DNA of 64,000 nt from contig NZ_JAFEUP010000003.1 in the NCBI RefSeq assembly GCF_016901015.1, positions 186,001 to 250,000 of the forward strand, written 5' to 3'. Every line of letters begins with the position of its first letter. Within the stretch, counting starts at the first letter, position 1. The notes beneath the pieces were generated by a model. The model worked only from the letters and a program-made list of their open reading frames with translations. It did not search any database and was not told the DNA's origin. Made by a program: the position numbers and the translations under genes. This DNA comes from Zestomonas insulae. Its GTDB lineage: Bacteria > Pseudomonadota > Gammaproteobacteria > Pseudomonadales > Pseudomonadaceae. Below are positions 38,247 through 47,190 of this stretch, one piece after another.

Positions 38247-39779
38247 TTAGTGCGGCCGGCCTTCGTGCATGCGTGCCAGCTGACGTTCGAGCAGCGAAGG
38301 GTAGGGCTCGAGCAGGCGCTCGACGCAGCAGGCGCCTTCCGGGCTGGCGATCACGCGAATCCGCGCGCGTTCGCGCAGCAGCCCGTCGTCGCCAATGCTG
38401 CGCTCGACCAGCAGCAGGTTGCGGCTGTGCTGCGAGAGCGCCAGGGCGTCCTGGGTGGTGTCGTTGAGCAGCAGCTCGCCCTGGCTGAGGTTGTGCAGGT
38501 CGGCGCCGTGAGTCAGACCGAGCTGCAGCTGCAGGGTGATGCCGCTGTCGGCCACCTCGATCTGCAGGGCATGGCCCAGGGCGCGCATCAGTTCACCGCA
38601 GCACACCGCGTGGGTCAGGTAGTCGTCGCCGCTGGCGTGGCTGTGGAACAGCATCAGGCTGCTGCCGTCGTTCAGCGTGTGCAGGCTGGCCTTGTACAGC
38701 GTGGCGGCCTGGTCCAAGCAGTCGCGGTAACGCTGCAGCAAGTCCATCAGGCGCGCGCGCGGCAGGCGACGCAGCTGCTCCTGGGCACCCAGCTGGATGG
38801 CCAGCACGGCGCTGTACTGGGGCGCCAGGGTGACCACCGGCGGGGCGACGGCGACCGCCTCGTCTTCGAACAGCGGTTCGCGCAGGTCGGCGAACGGGTC
38901 GTCCTCGTCGATGCTGACCTGGCGGCGTGGCGGCGGAGCGTAGTCGTCGTCGGCCTCGGAGTCACCGTGGTCGAAGCTCGGGTCGGCGAGGTCGCGCACC
39001 TCGAATTCCGGTTCGTCGGCGAAGTCCTCGGCGTCGTCTTCGCTGAAGTCGACGATCGGCTCGGCCACCGGCTCGGGGATGGGCTTCTCGGGGACCAGGC
39101 GCGCCTGCAGCTGGCGCGCCAGATCACCGATCTCGTCCTGACGGCCGGCGGCTGGCGCTGGGTCGTCGGGGTCGCGCAGCCACAGGCGCAGCTGCAGCAG
39201 CGGGGTGGACAGGTGACGGCCGAGGCGCAGGCTCAGCGACAGGGTCAGGGCCAGCAGGATCAGGCTGAGCAGGCCCATGCTCTGCAGGCTGATGGTCATT
39301 GGCTGCTGGAACTGCTCCATGTCCAGGCTGATGCGCAGGTGGCCGGCGATCACTTCCTGGAAGGTGATCGGTGTCGAGAACAGGCCTTCGGCCTCGCCGA
39401 GCATGCTCTGCTTCGGCCGGGTGCCGGCCTCGGCGAGGATGCGGTTGTCGACGCTGTAGATCGCCGCATGGGCGACCAGCGGGTTCTTCACCAGGTTGTT
39501 GAGCAGCACGTTGAGGCTGAGGATGTCGTTGGACACCAGCAGTTCGGTGGCCGAGGCGGCGGTCTGCGTGGTCAGGCTCTGGCCGAGCGCATCGGCCTGC
39601 TGCTGCATGGCCTGCTTGAACTGCAGGCCCATGACCAAGGTGTAGATCAGCAGCGCGGCGATCACCAGCAGCAGGCTGTGGCTGGCGATGCGCAGGGCGA
39701 TCGGCACGCGCCGCTGGCGCAGGGCATGGAAGATCAGCAGGAAGAAGTTATCGGGTTTGACGGGCGCGGGCCGGTTCAC
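38247..39779 (-). CDS. Smp/YtjB-type inner-membrane protein with long cyclase-like C-terminus
   Basis: The 510-aa protein begins with GTG (VNRPAPVK). Two membrane helices (about 34-52 and 155-178) enclose a periplasmic domain like E. coli Smp/YtjB, and E. coli ytjB is also divergent from serB. Unlike short YtjB, it continues past an acidic linker (about 215-290) into a cytoplasmic domain of about 210 residues. That domain has LHTLNDGSSLMLFHS, YLTHAVCCGELMRAL and LQLGLTHGADLHNL, a layout reminiscent of a degenerate nucleotide-cyclase homology domain. No canonical cyclase metal or base residues were confirmed. The larger open frame toward 42518 is an artefact running antisense through serB. Confidence 0.78.
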   Translation of the reverse strand: MNRPAPVKPDNFFLLIFHALRQRRVPIALRIASHSLLLVIAALLIYTLVMGLQFKQAMQQQADALGQSLTTQTAASATELLVSNDILSLNVLLNNLVKNPLVAHAAIYSVDNRILAEAGTRPKQSMLGEAEGLFSTPITFQEVIAGHLRISLDMEQFQQPMTISLQSMGLLSLILLALTLSLSLRLGRHLSTPLLQLRLWLRDPDDPAPAAGRQDEIGDLARQLQARLVPEKPIPEPVAEPIVDFSEDDAEDFADEPEFEVRDLADPSFDHGDSEADDDYAPPPRRQVSIDEDDPFADLREPLFEDEAVAVAPPVVTLAPQYSAVLAIQLGAQEQLRRLPRARLMDLLQRYRDCLDQAATLYKASLHTLNDGSSLMLFHSHASGDDYLTHAVCCGELMRALGHALQIEVADSGITLQLQLGLTHGADLHNLSQGELLLNDTTQDALALSQHSRNLLLVERSIGDDGLLRERARIRVIASPEGACCVERLLEPYPSLLERQLARMHEGRPH

Positions 39780-39911
39780 AGAGCGCGGCTCTTCTTGAAG
39801 GGAGTTGCGGCGCAGTATAACGAGCGGCCGTGGGCGGGCAAAGCGCCGGGCGTGCCCGTGGGGCGGCGAAAATGAGTAGAATGGGCGCCTTTTTACTGCG
39901 AGGGCTGCGCC

Positions 39912-41126
39912 TTGCGCGAAATCGTTCTGATCAACATCACCGGCGAAGACCGTCCCGGGCTGACCGCCGCCATCACCGGCGTGCTGGCGCAGGGTGGGGT
40001 GAACATCCTCGACATCGGCCAGGCGGTGATTCACAACACCCTGTCGTTCGGCATTCTGGTCGAGATTCCCGACACCGAGCAGGCCTCCTCGGTACTCAAG
40101 GACGTGCTGTTCACCGCCTACAAGCTGGACCAGCAGGTGCGCTTCACGCCGGTCGCGGAAGCCGATTACCAGCAATGGGTCGGTGGCCAGGGCAAGCCGC
40201 GGCAGATCGTCACCCTGCTGACTCGCAAGGTTACCGCCGAGCAGCTGCAGCGGGTCAGCTCGATCACCGCCAAGTACGGCTTGAACATCGACCACATCGA
40301 CCGCCTGTCCGGGCGCATGCCGCTGGACACCCCGGCCGAGCTGAGCAAGGGCTGTATCGAGTTCTCCGTGCGCGGTGAGCCGGCCGATCCGGCGGCGCTG
40401 CGTGCCGAGTTCCTCAGCGTGGCGCAGGAGCTCAACGTCGACATCGCCTTCCAGCAGGACAGCGTGTTCCGTCGCAACCGGCGCCTGGCGGTGTTCGACA
40501 TGGACTCGACGCTGATCGAGGCCGAGGTGATCGACGAGCTGGCCAAGGCCGCCGGGATCGGCGAGCAGGTCGCGGCGATCACCGAACGTGCGATGCGCGG
40601 CGAGCTGGACTTCCGCGCCAGCTTCAAGGAGCGCCTGGCCTTGCTGCGCGGTCTGTCCGAAGACGTGCTGGTCGACATCGGCGCGTCGCTGCGCCTCACC
40701 GAAGGCGCCGAGACGCTGTTCGCCGAGCTCAAGCGCCTGGGCTACAAGACCGCGATCCTGTCCGGCGGCTTCAGCTACTTCGCCAAGCAGCTGCAGACCA
40801 AGCTCGGTATCGACTACGTGTTCGCTAACGAGCTGCAGATCGTCGACGGCAAGGTCACCGGGGTGGCCGTGGAGCCGATCGTCGACGCCCAGCGTAAGGC
40901 CGATCTGCTTCGTGAGCTGGCGCAGAAAGAAGGTTTGCAACTGGAGCAGACCATCGCGGTCGGCGACGGTGCCAATGATCTGCCGATGCTCGGTCTGGCC
41001 GGCCTCGGCGTGGCGTTCCGCGCCAAGCCGCTGGTCAAGCAGTCGGCCAAGCAGGCGATCTCCACCTTGGGTCTGGACGGCATCCTCTACCTGCTTGGCT
41101 ACCGCGATCGCGACGGCCAGAGCTGA
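39912..41126 (+). CDS. serB: phosphoserine phosphatase
   Basis: SerB makes L-serine from phosphoserine. The 404-aa protein is long because two ACT-like domains precede the HAD domain. The first begins REIVLINITGEDRPGLTAAI; a second, with VTLLTRKVTAEQLQRVSSIT, follows. The HAD motifs are FDMDSTLIEAEVIDELA (catalytic Asp pair), AILSGGFSYF, and VGDGANDLPML. ACT domains suggest amino-acid control. The start is TTG with AGGG about seven bases upstream, as no ATG gives the conserved N-terminus. It is divergent from the Smp-type gene, the same neighbourhood as in E. coli. Confidence 0.95.
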   Translation: MREIVLINITGEDRPGLTAAITGVLAQGGVNILDIGQAVIHNTLSFGILVEIPDTEQASSVLKDVLFTAYKLDQQVRFTPVAEADYQQWVGGQGKPRQIVTLLTRKVTAEQLQRVSSITAKYGLNIDHIDRLSGRMPLDTPAELSKGCIEFSVRGEPADPAALRAEFLSVAQELNVDIAFQQDSVFRRNRRLAVFDMDSTLIEAEVIDELAKAAGIGEQVAAITERAMRGELDFRASFKERLALLRGLSEDVLVDIGASLRLTEGAETLFAELKRLGYKTAILSGGFSYFAKQLQTKLGIDYVFANELQIVDGKVTGVAVEPIVDAQRKADLLRELAQKEGLQLEQTIAVGDGANDLPMLGLAGLGVAFRAKPLVKQSAKQAISTLGLDGILYLLGYRDRDGQS

Positions 41127-41136
41127 GCGCACGCAC

Positions 41137-41165
41137 AAAAAAGCCGCCCCAAGGGCGGCTTTTTT
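41137..41165. terminator. bidirectional intrinsic terminator serB/fimX
   Basis: AGCCGCCC (41142-41149) pairs with GGGCGGCT (41153-41160) around a CAA loop. A-rich sequence precedes it and T6 follows. It serves both convergent genes. Confidence 0.93.
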
Positions 41166-41179
41166 GTGGCTGCGGCGGG

Positions 41180-43249
41180 CTATTCGTCGCCGGCCGAGAA
41201 GTCGTAGTCCATCGACTGGCTCGGGCCCTGCAGGTAGTAGCCCTGGATGTAGTTGACCCCGGCCTGCCACAAGGTCGCCAGCACGCTGGCGCTCTCCACG
41301 AACGGCACGATGGTCAGCTTGGCCTGAGCGTGCAGGCTGGCCAGCAGGGTCTTCAGCGCTTCCTGGCTTTCCACCGAGCTGAGGTCGTGGGAGAACGAGC
41401 CGTCGACTTTCACGAAGTCGATGCTCAGGTGCTTCAGTGTGTTGAACGGGTTGAGCGCACAGCCGAACTGGCTCAGGGCAACCTTGCAGTGCAGCTCGGC
41501 GAGGCCCTGGGTCAGGGCTCTGGCTTGCTTCAGGTAGGTGATCGCGTCCGGCTCGTTGATCTGGAAGGCCAGTGCGTCGGACGGCAGGCGCGCGGCCTTG
41601 AGCGCGACGCTGAGCCACGGCAACAGCGTCTGATCCTGCAGGCTGGCGCTCGACAGGTGGATGAACAGGCAGGTGTTGTGGCCCTTGGCACGGTGGTCGG
41701 CGAGCAGCTTGATCGAGTTGAGGATCACCCAGCGGTCGATCTTCTCGGCCATCCCGGCGTCGCGGGCGGCGTCGAGGAAATCCTTCGGCGGCACTTCCTG
41801 GCCCTGGGCATTGAGCAGGCGCAGCAGCACTTCGTAGTACTCGTTGCTGTCGCCGCGCAGGCTGATGATCGGCTGGAACAGCAGGCGGAAGCTGTTGTTC
41901 TCCAGCGCTTGCTGGAGCATCGCGACGATGTTGCCGCGGCTGGCAGCGGCGGCCAGTTCGTCGGCTGGGTTGTAGCGCTTCAGCGCGTTGCCGTCTTTCA
42001 GGTCGTCGGCGCAGCGGTGCGCGCGGTCGACCACTTCCTGGGCGCGCGCGGTGGTTTCGTTGATCCCGGCCAGGCCGATGGTCAGGGTGGTCTGCACGGT
42101 GCGCCCGCTGACGTCGAACAGGTGGCCTTCGACCTTGCGCAGCAGGGCCTGCAGGCTCTCGCTGCTGTGCTCCGGTGACACGCCCGGTTGCAGCACGGTG
42201 AACACGTCGTCGCCGAACCGCGCCAGCTGCGCATCGCCGGAAAAGTGCGCGCGCAGCAGGTTGGCCAGGTCGGTGAGCAGCAGGTCGATGCCGGCGAGGC
42301 CGACCTCGGCGAGCAGCACCGGGTAGCGGTCGACCCGCACATAGGCGAGGCTCGACGGCTGGCCGGCGTTGACCGCACGCTCGGCGGCGCTGTCCAGCAG
42401 TTCGAGGAAGTGGTTGCGGTTGTACAGGCCGGTGACCAAGTCCTGGCTGCTGATCTCGCGCAGTTTCTCTTCCAGCTCGCTGTTGTCGGTTTCGGCGCGG
42501 ATCACCACCTGGATGCACGGCTCGCCGTCGTAGCTGGCGGGGGAGAAGTTCATTCGCGCCTTGAAGCGCTGGCCGTTGCCCTTGACCCCGCCACAGTTCA
42601 GCTCGGCAGCGCCGTCGTTGCCCTGGTAGTTCTTCAGGAAGTCCTTGAACTTGCCCTGGTCGGCGCCGTCGATCAGGTCGATCATCGGCATGCCTTCCAG
42701 TTCGTCCGCGTCGTCGTAGCCGAACATCTGCAGGTAGGCGCGGTTGGCGTAGATGTGCATGCCGTCGTGCACGTAGGTGATGGCGTCCACCGAGCTGTCG
42801 AGCAGCAGCTGACAGCGCTTCTCGGCCTCGCGCAGGGCGACTTCCGCAGCACGCCGTGCACGGCGCTCCTCGAGGTTGGCCAGCTCGCGGTTGGCGACCA
42901 GGATCAGGCGCTCGTCTTCGCCTTGCGGCAGGGCGTCCTGGGCACCGAGGGTGAGCGCTTCGGTGATGCGATCGGGGTCGTTGTCGGCGGTCAGCTGGAT
43001 GACCGGGATGTCCTTGGCCTGGCGGCGGATCGCGTTGATCGCCTCGCTCGGCTCGAGGTTGTCGCTGCTCGGCGCGCTGATCAGCAGGTCCCAGCTTTGC
43101 TGGAGGATGTCGTTAAGCTCGTCGCTGGAGGTCAGGCGGTGTACCCGAGTGGCGCGGCCGGCATTGCGGAACAGGCTGACGAGGCGCTCGGCTTCGTTCT
43201 GCGAGTCTTCGAGCAGCAACAGGCGGACGGTCTTTTTTTCGATTGCCAT
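41180..43249 (-). CDS. fimX: FimX, c-di-GMP receptor for type IV pili
   Basis: FimX binds c-di-GMP and promotes pilus assembly at the cell pole. The 689-aa length is close to P. aeruginosa FimX, and the N-terminus MAIEKKTVRLLLLEDSQNEAERLV matches it from memory. Domains in order are a REC-like domain (about 8-130), a PAS domain (about 140-260), a degenerate GGDEF (FGDDVF in place of GGDEF) and a degenerate EAL (YYEVLLRLL in place of EAL). It should therefore sense rather than make or degrade c-di-GMP. The fimW gene lies 194 bp upstream on the same strand. The open frame starts further upstream at 43336, but ATG 43249 gives the family start. Confidence 0.94.
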   Translation of the reverse strand: MAIEKKTVRLLLLEDSQNEAERLVSLFRNAGRATRVHRLTSSDELNDILQQSWDLLISAPSSDNLEPSEAINAIRRQAKDIPVIQLTADNDPDRITEALTLGAQDALPQGEDERLILVANRELANLEERRARRAAEVALREAEKRCQLLLDSSVDAITYVHDGMHIYANRAYLQMFGYDDADELEGMPMIDLIDGADQGKFKDFLKNYQGNDGAAELNCGGVKGNGQRFKARMNFSPASYDGEPCIQVVIRAETDNSELEEKLREISSQDLVTGLYNRNHFLELLDSAAERAVNAGQPSSLAYVRVDRYPVLLAEVGLAGIDLLLTDLANLLRAHFSGDAQLARFGDDVFTVLQPGVSPEHSSESLQALLRKVEGHLFDVSGRTVQTTLTIGLAGINETTARAQEVVDRAHRCADDLKDGNALKRYNPADELAAAASRGNIVAMLQQALENNSFRLLFQPIISLRGDSNEYYEVLLRLLNAQGQEVPPKDFLDAARDAGMAEKIDRWVILNSIKLLADHRAKGHNTCLFIHLSSASLQDQTLLPWLSVALKAARLPSDALAFQINEPDAITYLKQARALTQGLAELHCKVALSQFGCALNPFNTLKHLSIDFVKVDGSFSHDLSSVESQEALKTLLASLHAQAKLTIVPFVESASVLATLWQAGVNYIQGYYLQGPSQSMDYDFSAGDE

Positions 43250-43443
43250 GGGCGTATTTGGAACCTGTTCATGATCGACGAAGCGTCGGCCATACGGCGT
43301 TGAAACGGGCTCGTGGTGCAGACTTACGGCGCGCAAACTCCGCTTCCCCGGCCATCTGACTTCCGCCGGGCCCGGCCGCGATCTGGCCGGGACACCGCGC
43401 TAAACGGGCGCGAAAAGGCGACGAATGGTAATGAGTCTGGAAT

Positions 43444-45258
43444 CTACAGCGACTTCCAGAGCGAGTCAAAATCTTCATCGCCGCCGAACTTGGCCTTGGT
43501 CGACGATGTGACGGGCTTCCCTGGATCGCTCGGGGCGTGCTCGATCGGGCGGTACTCGAACTGGTTGAAACTGCCGCTGCCGGTTTGTTTGCGGCTGAGC
43601 ACGGCGCGGCATTCCTCGCCGGCCAGATTGATCAGTACCTTGTTGCCTTCCTGGAACGGCAGGCGCGGGGTGATCAGTGTCGCCGGGCGCGAGATCACGC
43701 TGATTTCCGGGAGCAGCAGGGCGCGCAGGAACTGGCTGCTCTGTTCGCCCTTACGCAGCAGCTGCAGGCCGCAGGGTTGCGCGTGCGGGGCGATCAGCTC
43801 GATGCCCATCTGCGTGCCGCCGCCACGGACCTGGCGGATCCAGCGCACCAGCGCCAGGCTCCAGCTCTGTTCCGGGGCATCCTGGATGCCGAGCAGTTCA
43901 CCGGCCTGCAGTTGGCTGGGCACGTCCTTCGGCCAGCTCAGGCAGTAGCCGCCCGGGCTGTGGTTGACGATCGCCAGCGTGTAGGTCGGGTAATCGTCGC
44001 CTTTAACGTCGTTGCGTTCGGCGCTGCTCTGATCGGGGTGGCTGTACTGGATTTCCTCGAACGGCAGGCCCTTTTCCCAGTCGGCGGTCGGTTGCGCGTC
44101 AAAGGCGTTGCGCCAGACATCGCTGGCTTCCTTGGTCAGCGGCTTGAACACCGCGCTCTTCAGTTCTTCTTCGCGCTTCAGCACTTCGCTGAACGCTTTG
44201 CGCCCGGCGAGGAAATAGTGCAGTGCGCTCATGCCGATGCACAGGGTCAGGCTGCCCTGGCCGGCGGTGCGCTGGAAGGTGCGTTCGGCGATGTCGCCCC
44301 AGGCGGAAGCGAGGTGCTGCAGCAGGTCGAGGCTGAGGTTTTCTGGCACCGGCAGGCGTGCACGGGCGCGGTCCGCTTCCGGCATCAGCAGGTATTCCTT
44401 GATCGCGTCGACCAGCGCCTGCGGGTCGATGCCCAGCAGGTTGTGCAGCTCGTGGTCCTGGAACAGCGACTTGTAGCGCGGCGGACCGTCCATCTGCGGG
44501 GCCACGGCGAACAGCGTGCCGGCAGCATCGGCATGTTGCAGGCGAACCAGCGCGCTCCAGGGCTCGAGCACCTCGGCGAGGCGCGCGATGCTGCTCTGGC
44601 GCATCTGGTTGCAGCGTGAGCAGCCCATCAGCAGGCCGACCAGGTAGGTCTGTTCGACGCTCAGGCCCTGGGTGTGGCGGGCCAGCTTGTCGCGCACCAC
44701 GGTGGTGTGCAGGCCGCGCGCGAGGGCGATCTGATAGAGCTGGTGGAGCTCCAGCCAGAGGCCGTCGGGGATCGGGCAGTACAGTTGGTTGGCGCGGATC
44801 AGCGGGCCGCACAGCGCATGGCTGGCGCGTTGCAGAGCGACGGCGAGCAGTTCCGCCGGCTCGCGTTCGCGGCCGCGGCGTTGCATCTCCTGGGTGACGA
44901 TCAGCTTGTAGCCGGCGGCCAGGTGGTTCTGCAGGGCCTGGCAGAGGTTGGCGATCTTGCGCGGACGCTCGTCGAGGACGATGGCCTGGTTGAGGAAGTG
45001 GCGTTCAAGGTGCTGACAGACGAAATACACCTCGGTGCGCAGCAGCTCGAGCAACTGCACGCGGTTGTCCGCCGGGGTGATCAGATGATTGACCTCGATC
45101 AGGCACTGATACAGCTGCCGGGCGGTCTCTCCCAGATTGGCTTTCGGCAAGCCGGCAATCCAGCGTTTGAGATCGCGGGGGGTCGGCTCGCAGAACGACA
45201 GACTCTGCTTATCGGGAGTGGGCACGCGTAGTAGCAGATGGAGACTCTGTTTATCCAT
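43444..45258 (-). CDS. fimW: FimW-like c-di-GMP effector with PilZ-type domain
   Basis: The 604-aa protein lies directly upstream of fimX, the PA4958 (FimW) position. FimW is reported to be a c-di-GMP effector for surface-induced type IV pilus assembly. A long helical N-terminal region (about 1-400) with no membrane segment is followed by a PilZ-like segment carrying NHSPGGYCLSW, which fits the N-x-S-x-x-G c-di-GMP signature. A second beta-rich region ends the protein (GGTQMGIELIAPHA). The companion RxxxR motif was not clearly located. ATG 45258 starts MDKQSLHLLLRVP; the frame is open to 45345 without a better start. The assignment rests on position and architecture. Confidence 0.78.
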   Translation of the reverse strand: MDKQSLHLLLRVPTPDKQSLSFCEPTPRDLKRWIAGLPKANLGETARQLYQCLIEVNHLITPADNRVQLLELLRTEVYFVCQHLERHFLNQAIVLDERPRKIANLCQALQNHLAAGYKLIVTQEMQRRGREREPAELLAVALQRASHALCGPLIRANQLYCPIPDGLWLELHQLYQIALARGLHTTVVRDKLARHTQGLSVEQTYLVGLLMGCSRCNQMRQSSIARLAEVLEPWSALVRLQHADAAGTLFAVAPQMDGPPRYKSLFQDHELHNLLGIDPQALVDAIKEYLLMPEADRARARLPVPENLSLDLLQHLASAWGDIAERTFQRTAGQGSLTLCIGMSALHYFLAGRKAFSEVLKREEELKSAVFKPLTKEASDVWRNAFDAQPTADWEKGLPFEEIQYSHPDQSSAERNDVKGDDYPTYTLAIVNHSPGGYCLSWPKDVPSQLQAGELLGIQDAPEQSWSLALVRWIRQVRGGGTQMGIELIAPHAQPCGLQLLRKGEQSSQFLRALLLPEISVISRPATLITPRLPFQEGNKVLINLAGEECRAVLSRKQTGSGSFNQFEYRPIEHAPSDPGKPVTSSTKAKFGGDEDFDSLWKSL

Positions 45259-45448
45259 GTATCTCGTTATCCGCGGGGCTGGATACACCAACGACGAAGG
45301 GAGGAGCCACTCTCGCGATCGCTTTTCGGCAAACTCTAGCAGCATCTGCCCTGGCAGGCAGCCTGTCGAGAGGCTGGCCGCCGCATTCTTGATTGGACCC
45401 GCCGCCCGGGGCGACGTTCCCGCGACAGCGGGTCCGGAGTGCGTTGGC

Positions 45449-46315
45449 TCAGCTCAGGCTGCGCGCCAGGCACTGACCCATGCGCACCGGGCTTTCGCTG
45501 GCCAGCTCTTCGGCCCAGCGCACCTGGTCCGGGCCGAACAGCACGATCGCCGTCGAACCGAGCTTGAAGCGCCCGAGTTCCGCGCCCTTGGCCAGTTCGA
45601 TCGACGCGCGTGCCGCGGCGTCGTAGCGCACGCTCTTCAGTTCGCGTTTCGGCGGAGTGACCAGGCCGGCCCACACGGTTTCCACCGAGGCGACGATCAT
45701 CGCGCCGACCAGCACCACGGCCATCGGCCCGCGCTCGGTGTCGAACAGGCAGACCACGCGCTCGTTGCGGGCGAACAGTTCCGGGACGTTTTCCGCGGTG
45801 GTCTGGTTGACCGAGAACAGCCGACCGGGCACGTAGACCATTTCGCGCAGGGTGCCGGCCAGCGGCATATGCACGCGGTGGTAGTCCTTCGGCGACAGAT
45901 ACACGGTGGCGAAGCTGCCGCCCATGAACGGCGCGGCACGCTCGGCGTCACCGCCGAGCAGTTCGACGGCGCTGAAGCTGTGGCCCTTGGCCTGGAAGAT
46001 GCGGCCATGCTCGATCGCGCCGAGCTGGCTGATCGCGCCGTCGGCCGGGCACAGCACGGCATCGGCTGCCGGGTCCAGCGGCCGCGCGCCGTCTTTCAGG
46101 GCGCGGGTGAAGAAGGCGTTGAAATGCTCGTAGGCATGCAGGTCCTCGACCTGCGCCTCGCGCATGTCGACCTGGTAGCGGCGGGCGAACCAGTCGATCA
46201 GGCGATTCTTGAACCAGGCGGCGCGGCAGTCGGCGGCCAGGCCGATCAGGCGCGACAGCAGGTGATGCGGCAGCAGGTACTGGCTGAGGATGAACAGGCG
46301 ATCTTTGAACGGCAT
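45449..46315 (-). CDS. psd: phosphatidylserine decarboxylase proenzyme
   Basis: Psd makes phosphatidylethanolamine at the inner membrane. The 288-aa proenzyme carries the LGST self-cleavage motif ([11 protein letters not shown]) near residue 252. There the serine becomes the pyruvoyl group after cleavage into beta and alpha chains. Other family features are [27 protein letters not shown], and [13 protein letters not shown]. It starts 3 bp after the rhdA stop on the same strand. The fimW gene lies 190 bp further along in the same direction; nothing coding was recognised in that gap. Confidence 0.96.
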   Translation of the reverse strand: MPFKDRLFILSQYLLPHHLLSRLIGLAADCRAAWFKNRLIDWFARRYQVDMREAQVEDLHAYEHFNAFFTRALKDGARPLDPAADAVLCPADGAISQLGAIEHGRIFQAKGHSFSAVELLGGDAERAAPFMGGSFATVYLSPKDYHRVHMPLAGTLREMVYVPGRLFSVNQTTAENVPELFARNERVVCLFDTERGPMAVVLVGAMIVASVETVWAGLVTPPKRELKSVRYDAAARASIELAKGAELGRFKLGSTAIVLFGPDQVRWAEELASESPVRMGQCLARSLS

Positions 46316-46318
46316 TCC

Positions 46319-47134
46319 TTAAACCTCTACGGGGGTGTCGGGGTGGTTGCCCCATTCGGACCAGGAACCGGCGTAACCCTTCACGCGGGGATAGCCGAGC
46401 GCTTTGGCCACCAGGTAGGTGAAGCCGGAGCGGTGGTGAGTCTGGCAGTGGGTGATCACTTCCTTGTCCGGAGTGATGCCCAGGGCGCTGATGATCTCGG
46501 CGATGTCGTGGCGGATGCGCAGCGCGCGCGTCGGGTCCATGCCGGCGGTCCACTCGAAATTGACCGCGCCAGGCACGTGGCCGGCCTTGGCGGCGAGCAC
46601 CTTGCTGCCGTTGTACTCGGCCGGGTTGCGCGCGTCCCAGATCGCCAGGTCGGCGGCACCGAGGCGGCTCTGCAGGTACTCGCGGGTGGCGGTGGGCTCG
46701 GCATGCAGGGTCAGCGGCAGCGGGCCGCCGACTGACGCCGGGACGTCCTGGCTGAGGGCGCGGCCATCGGCCAGCCAGGCGTGCAGGCCGCCGTCCAGGT
46801 AGTGGTACTGCGTGTGGCCGATCACGTCGAGCAGCCAGATGAAGCGCCCGGCCCAGCCGCCGCCTTCGTCGTCGTACACCACGTAGACTGCTTCGGGGTT
46901 GTGGCCAAGTTCACCGAACAGCGCCTGGAGCTGCGCCTCCTCCGGCAACAGTCCGGGCGCCGGCGGCAGGCCCAGCTGGGTGCGCTTGGGGTCGACGAAG
47001 CGCGCACCGGGCAGGTGGCCTTCGGCATAGCGGGCGGCACTGGTCAGGTCGACCAGGATCAGTTCGCGGGCATCCAGGCGCGACGCGAGGTCGGCCGGTT
47101 CGATGACCAGCGGCAAGCTGGAGAAGGCGGACAT
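46319..47134 (-). CDS. rhdA: thiosulfate sulfurtransferase (rhodanese) RhdA
   Basis: The 271-aa protein has two rhodanese domains. The N-terminal one is inactive (ARELILVDLTSAARYAEGHLPGARFV); the C-terminal one carries the active-site Cys in THCQTHHRSGFTYLV near residue 230. That loop is the distinctive CQTHHRSG of the azotobacter and pseudomonad RhdA type. It transfers sulfane sulfur from thiosulfate to cyanide or other acceptors. The coupling to psd (3 bp apart) is the conserved Pseudomonas order (PA4956-PA4957) but has no obvious functional reason. Confidence 0.94.
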   Translation of the reverse strand: MSAFSSLPLVIEPADLASRLDARELILVDLTSAARYAEGHLPGARFVDPKRTQLGLPPAPGLLPEEAQLQALFGELGHNPEAVYVVYDDEGGGWAGRFIWLLDVIGHTQYHYLDGGLHAWLADGRALSQDVPASVGGPLPLTLHAEPTATREYLQSRLGAADLAIWDARNPAEYNGSKVLAAKAGHVPGAVNFEWTAGMDPTRALRIRHDIAEIISALGITPDKEVITHCQTHHRSGFTYLVAKALGYPRVKGYAGSWSEWGNHPDTPVEV

Positions 47135-47190
47135 GGAGGGCCTCCGGAGTCAGAAAGGGGCGGATTGTAGCGGAACTGGCCGCGGGCGGC

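Noticed and set aside
38247..42518. 1423-codon minus-strand frame linking the Smp-type gene, serB antisense and part of fimX
   Set aside because: It crosses a strong bidirectional terminator and the serB gene. Only the portion from GTG 39779 resembles a real protein.
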